Of a stretch of 64,000 bases of DNA, positions 62,243-64,000 are shown one piece after another. The position numbers were made by a program, and so were the translations under genes. Location: positions 1-64,000 of the forward strand of contig NZ_JALJRW010000014.1 of NCBI RefSeq assembly GCF_024519465.1, read 5' to 3'. The DNA comes from Stenotrophomonas sp. Ste86. GTDB taxonomy: Bacteria > Pseudomonadota > Gammaproteobacteria > Xanthomonadales > Xanthomonadaceae. The notes beneath the pieces were generated by a model. That model made no database searches and was not told the origin of the DNA. It was given only the letters and a program-made list of their open reading frames with translations. Position 1 is the stretch's first letter. Each line of letters starts with the position of its first letter.

Positions 62243-62347
62243 GTGTTAATCTAGTGTTAACCGTTGCGGCTGAAACCAGCCCTCGGCTAGGGAACCCAGA
62301 TAAAAGTCCAGTCAGCCGCCAGCAAGGCTGCTTGGGCGCGTTTTTTT
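62243..62347 (+). promoter_or_regulatory. Leader of the Oar-like receptor: direct repeats and overlapping hairpins with T-run
   Basis: GTGTTAA occurs twice, at 62243 and 62254, in a 7-4-7 layout. Downstream, GGCTG (62268-62272) can pair locally with CAGCC (62277-62281), and CGGCTGA (62267-62273) can instead pair with TCAGCCG (62312-62318). The latter overlaps the 5' arm (62317-62324) of a hairpin that closes with TGCT and GGCG (62329-62338) before TTTTTTT (62341-62347). Mutually exclusive folds before a T-run look like an attenuator. No gene is seen in 62010-62385. Confidence 0.4.
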
Positions 62348-62385
62348 CTCCGCCATCGCCAATCTCGCATCGAGGCTACTCCCCA

Positions 62386-64000
62386 ATGACCCACTCACGC
62401 TGTCTCCGGATGTCCAAGCTCACCCTTGGTCTCGTGGCCGCACTTGCTGCCGCTCCCGCCTTCGCCCAGAGCACCTCTGCCGGTGTCGGCGGTCAGGTCA
62501 CGTCCGCCTCAGGTGCGCCTGTTGCCGGTGCCGAAGTCACCATCACGCATACCGAGTCGGGCACGGTCAGCCGTGCGACCACCGATGCAGCGGGTCGTTA
62601 CAACGCGCGCGGCCTGCGCGTGGGTGGTCCGTACACCATCACCATCACCAAGTCCGGTGAAGGCACCAAGACCGAAGACGGCCTGTACCTGGGCGTCAAC
62701 CAGACCGGTACCGTCAACGCGGCACTGACCGGCGACCTCGCCGCGACCAACCTGGATGCCGTCCAGGTCGTCGCCGTGGCTGCGGGCTCGGAAGTGTTCA
62801 GCGCGACCAAGATGGGTTCGGGCACCAACCTCAGCCAGCAGCAGATCGAAGTTGCCCCGTCCATCGGCGGCAACATCCAGGACCTGATGCGTCTGGATCC
62901 GCGCGTGACCTTCATCGACCGCGCCTCGGGTTCGATCTCCGCCGGCGGCCAGAACCCGCGCTTCAACTCGATCAGCATCGACGGCGTCTCGGCCAGCGAC
63001 ACCTTCGGCCTGGAAGGCAACAACATGCCGACCCGTCGCCAGCCCGTCGCGATGGAAGCCATCGAAGCGCTGGACATCAACCTGTCCAACTACGACGTCA
63101 GCATCGCTGCCGCCGCCGGTGCCACCGTCAACGCGGTGACCAAGTCCGGTACCAACGAATTCCACGGCTCGGTCTACGGCACCTACCGTGACGGCGACTG
63201 GTTCGGCGACAACCCGGAAGGCCAGAAGTTCAACGGCTTCACCAAGGAAAAGACCTACGGCATGACCGTGGGTGGTCCGATCCTCAAGGACAAGCTGTTC
63301 TTCTTCGCCAACTACGAAAAGTTCGAGCAGGCCGCCCCGGGCGCCGACCTCAGCACCACCCCGCTCGGCAAGGCCAACGGCCAGTTCACCTTGGCCGACG
63401 TGACCCGCGCGCAGCAGATCGCGCAGGGTTACGGCATCGAAGCCGGTGGCCTGGAAAGCAACGGCGACACCTCGATGGAAGAGTACGCGCTGAAGCTGGA
63501 CTGGAACATCAGCGACAACCACCGTGCCAACATCCGTTACAGCAAGATCGACCAGAGCAAGCTGCGCATCAACGGCATGACCACGAGCTCGGCCTCGCTG
63601 AACTCGTACTGGTACCAGCACAACAAGACCAACGAGAGCTACGTCGCCCAGCTGTTCAGTGACTGGACCGACAACTTCTCGACCGAACTGAAGGCCTCGT
63701 ACCGCGAGTACTCGGCCATCCGTGCGGTGTCCACCGATGCCCCGAGCGTGCGCATCTACTTCGGCGGCACCCCGACCGCGCCGTCGGGTGACTCGCTGTA
63801 CCTGGGTACCGAAGTCAATTCGCAGGACAACGTCCTGACGACCAAGGCGTGGAACTATTACGCCGCCGGCACGCTGACGCTGGGCAACCATGACGTCAAG
63901 TTCGGTGCGTCGTACGACACCAACGACATCTACAACTATTACGGCGCCAACTCGTGGGGCACGTACACGTTCTACGGCCTGGACAACTTCGCCGCCGGCC
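62386..64000 (+). CDS. TonB-dependent receptor, Oar-like (5' part, runs off the window)
   Basis: At least 538 aa of a large outer-membrane receptor; the gene continues past 64000. A signal peptide ends APAFAQ. Next is a carboxypeptidase-regulatory-like beta-sandwich (about 30-105: GVGGQVTSASGAPVAGAEVTITHTESGTVSRATTDAAGRYNARGL), as in Oar and SusC-type proteins, then a plug (GGNIQDLMRLDPRVTF... FNSISIDGVSASD...), ATVNAVTKSGTNEFHGSVYG and the start of the barrel. Start ATG 62386, with a second ATG at 62410. Likely imports large or peptide-linked substrates; the substrate is unknown. Confidence 0.93.
   Translation, partial: MTHSRCLRMSKLTLGLVAALAAAPAFAQSTSAGVGGQVTSASGAPVAGAEVTITHTESGTVSRATTDAAGRYNARGLRVGGPYTITITKSGEGTKTEDGLYLGVNQTGTVNAALTGDLAATNLDAVQVVAVAAGSEVFSATKMGSGTNLSQQQIEVAPSIGGNIQDLMRLDPRVTFIDRASGSISAGGQNPRFNSISIDGVSASDTFGLEGNNMPTRRQPVAMEAIEALDINLSNYDVSIAAAAGATVNAVTKSGTNEFHGSVYGTYRDGDWFGDNPEGQKFNGFTKEKTYGMTVGGPILKDKLFFFANYEKFEQAAPGADLSTTPLGKANGQFTLADVTRAQQIAQGYGIEAGGLESNGDTSMEEYALKLDWNISDNHRANIRYSKIDQSKLRINGMTTSSASLNSYWYQHNKTNESYVAQLFSDWTDNFSTELKASYREYSAIRAVSTDAPSVRIYFGGTPTAPSGDSLYLGTEVNSQDNVLTTKAWNYYAAGTLTLGNHDVKFGASYDTNDIYNYYGANSWGTYTFYGLDNFAAG

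Noticed and set aside
1..64000. tRNA, rRNA, prophage or insertion sequence
   Set aside because: No tRNA cloverleaf, rRNA stretch, integrase, transposase or phage structural gene was recognised. Short RNAs could be missed by eye; a covariance-model scan would settle this.

Overview
The window is high-GC gammaproteobacterial DNA with Xanthomonadaceae gene content and gene order, such as petABC-sspA-sspB, nadC-Trm112 opposite purE-purK, and miaB-phoH-ybeY-corC. It carries more than twenty short GTAG-type palindromes (GTAGTGCCGGCC.../GTAGAGCC...), which match the SMAG/REP elements known from Stenotrophomonas maltophilia. Stenotrophomonas or a close relative is the best guess. This rests on pattern recognition, not on a database search. 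No rRNA, tRNA, prophage, transposase or true CRISPR array was seen.

Layout. 0.4-4 kb: phosphate uptake (pstS and a phosphate-selective porin) and a secreted unknown. 4-12.7 kb: housekeeping genes (nth, crotonase, FKBP-like protein, a DUF1289-Nudix fusion, sulfurtransferase, amidase, hydrolase, rlmKL, GNAT). 12.9-17.6 kb: an iron operon (TonB siderophore receptor, DUF3649, PepSY protein, DUF3325) with a Fur box, facing a class V aminotransferase. 19.1-19.8 kb: a toxin-antitoxin pair with a perfect palindrome at its promoter. 19.8-22.7 kb: DUF4124, DUF445 and ParB-like genes.

22.7-42.5 kb: a dispersed polyamine locus. It encodes an omega-aminotransferase, PuuC, PuuB, PuuD, PuuA, a PotFGHI-type ABC importer and a succinate-semialdehyde dehydrogenase, enough in principle to import putrescine and take it to succinate. 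It is split by a 6-kb segment (25.7-31.7 kb) holding an MHS-type transporter, bacteriohemerythrin, a REC-REC-GGDEF protein, a secreted orphan and a MASE1 protein with a broken kinase domain. The last part of that segment is visibly lower in GC.

42.6-50.1 kb: corA, a DUF4105/Lnb-like gene where lnt usually lies, corC, ybeY, phoH and miaB. 50.2-62 kb: lytic transglycosylase, cytochrome bc1 (petABC), sspAB, DUF3301, DUF2272, nadC, Trm112, purEK, sodB, grxD and an SDR with a broken active site. 62.4 kb to the end: the 5' part of an Oar-like TonB receptor behind a leader with overlapping hairpins.

The most unusual non-coding content is a composite cruciform-type element found four times (1-56 partial, 243-348, about 39,965-40,157, 40,801-40,907), with long G-rich/C-rich arms, an apical palindrome and conserved internal boxes. 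A nine-copy REP array with an exact 52-bp period at 40.29-40.73 kb imitates a CRISPR.
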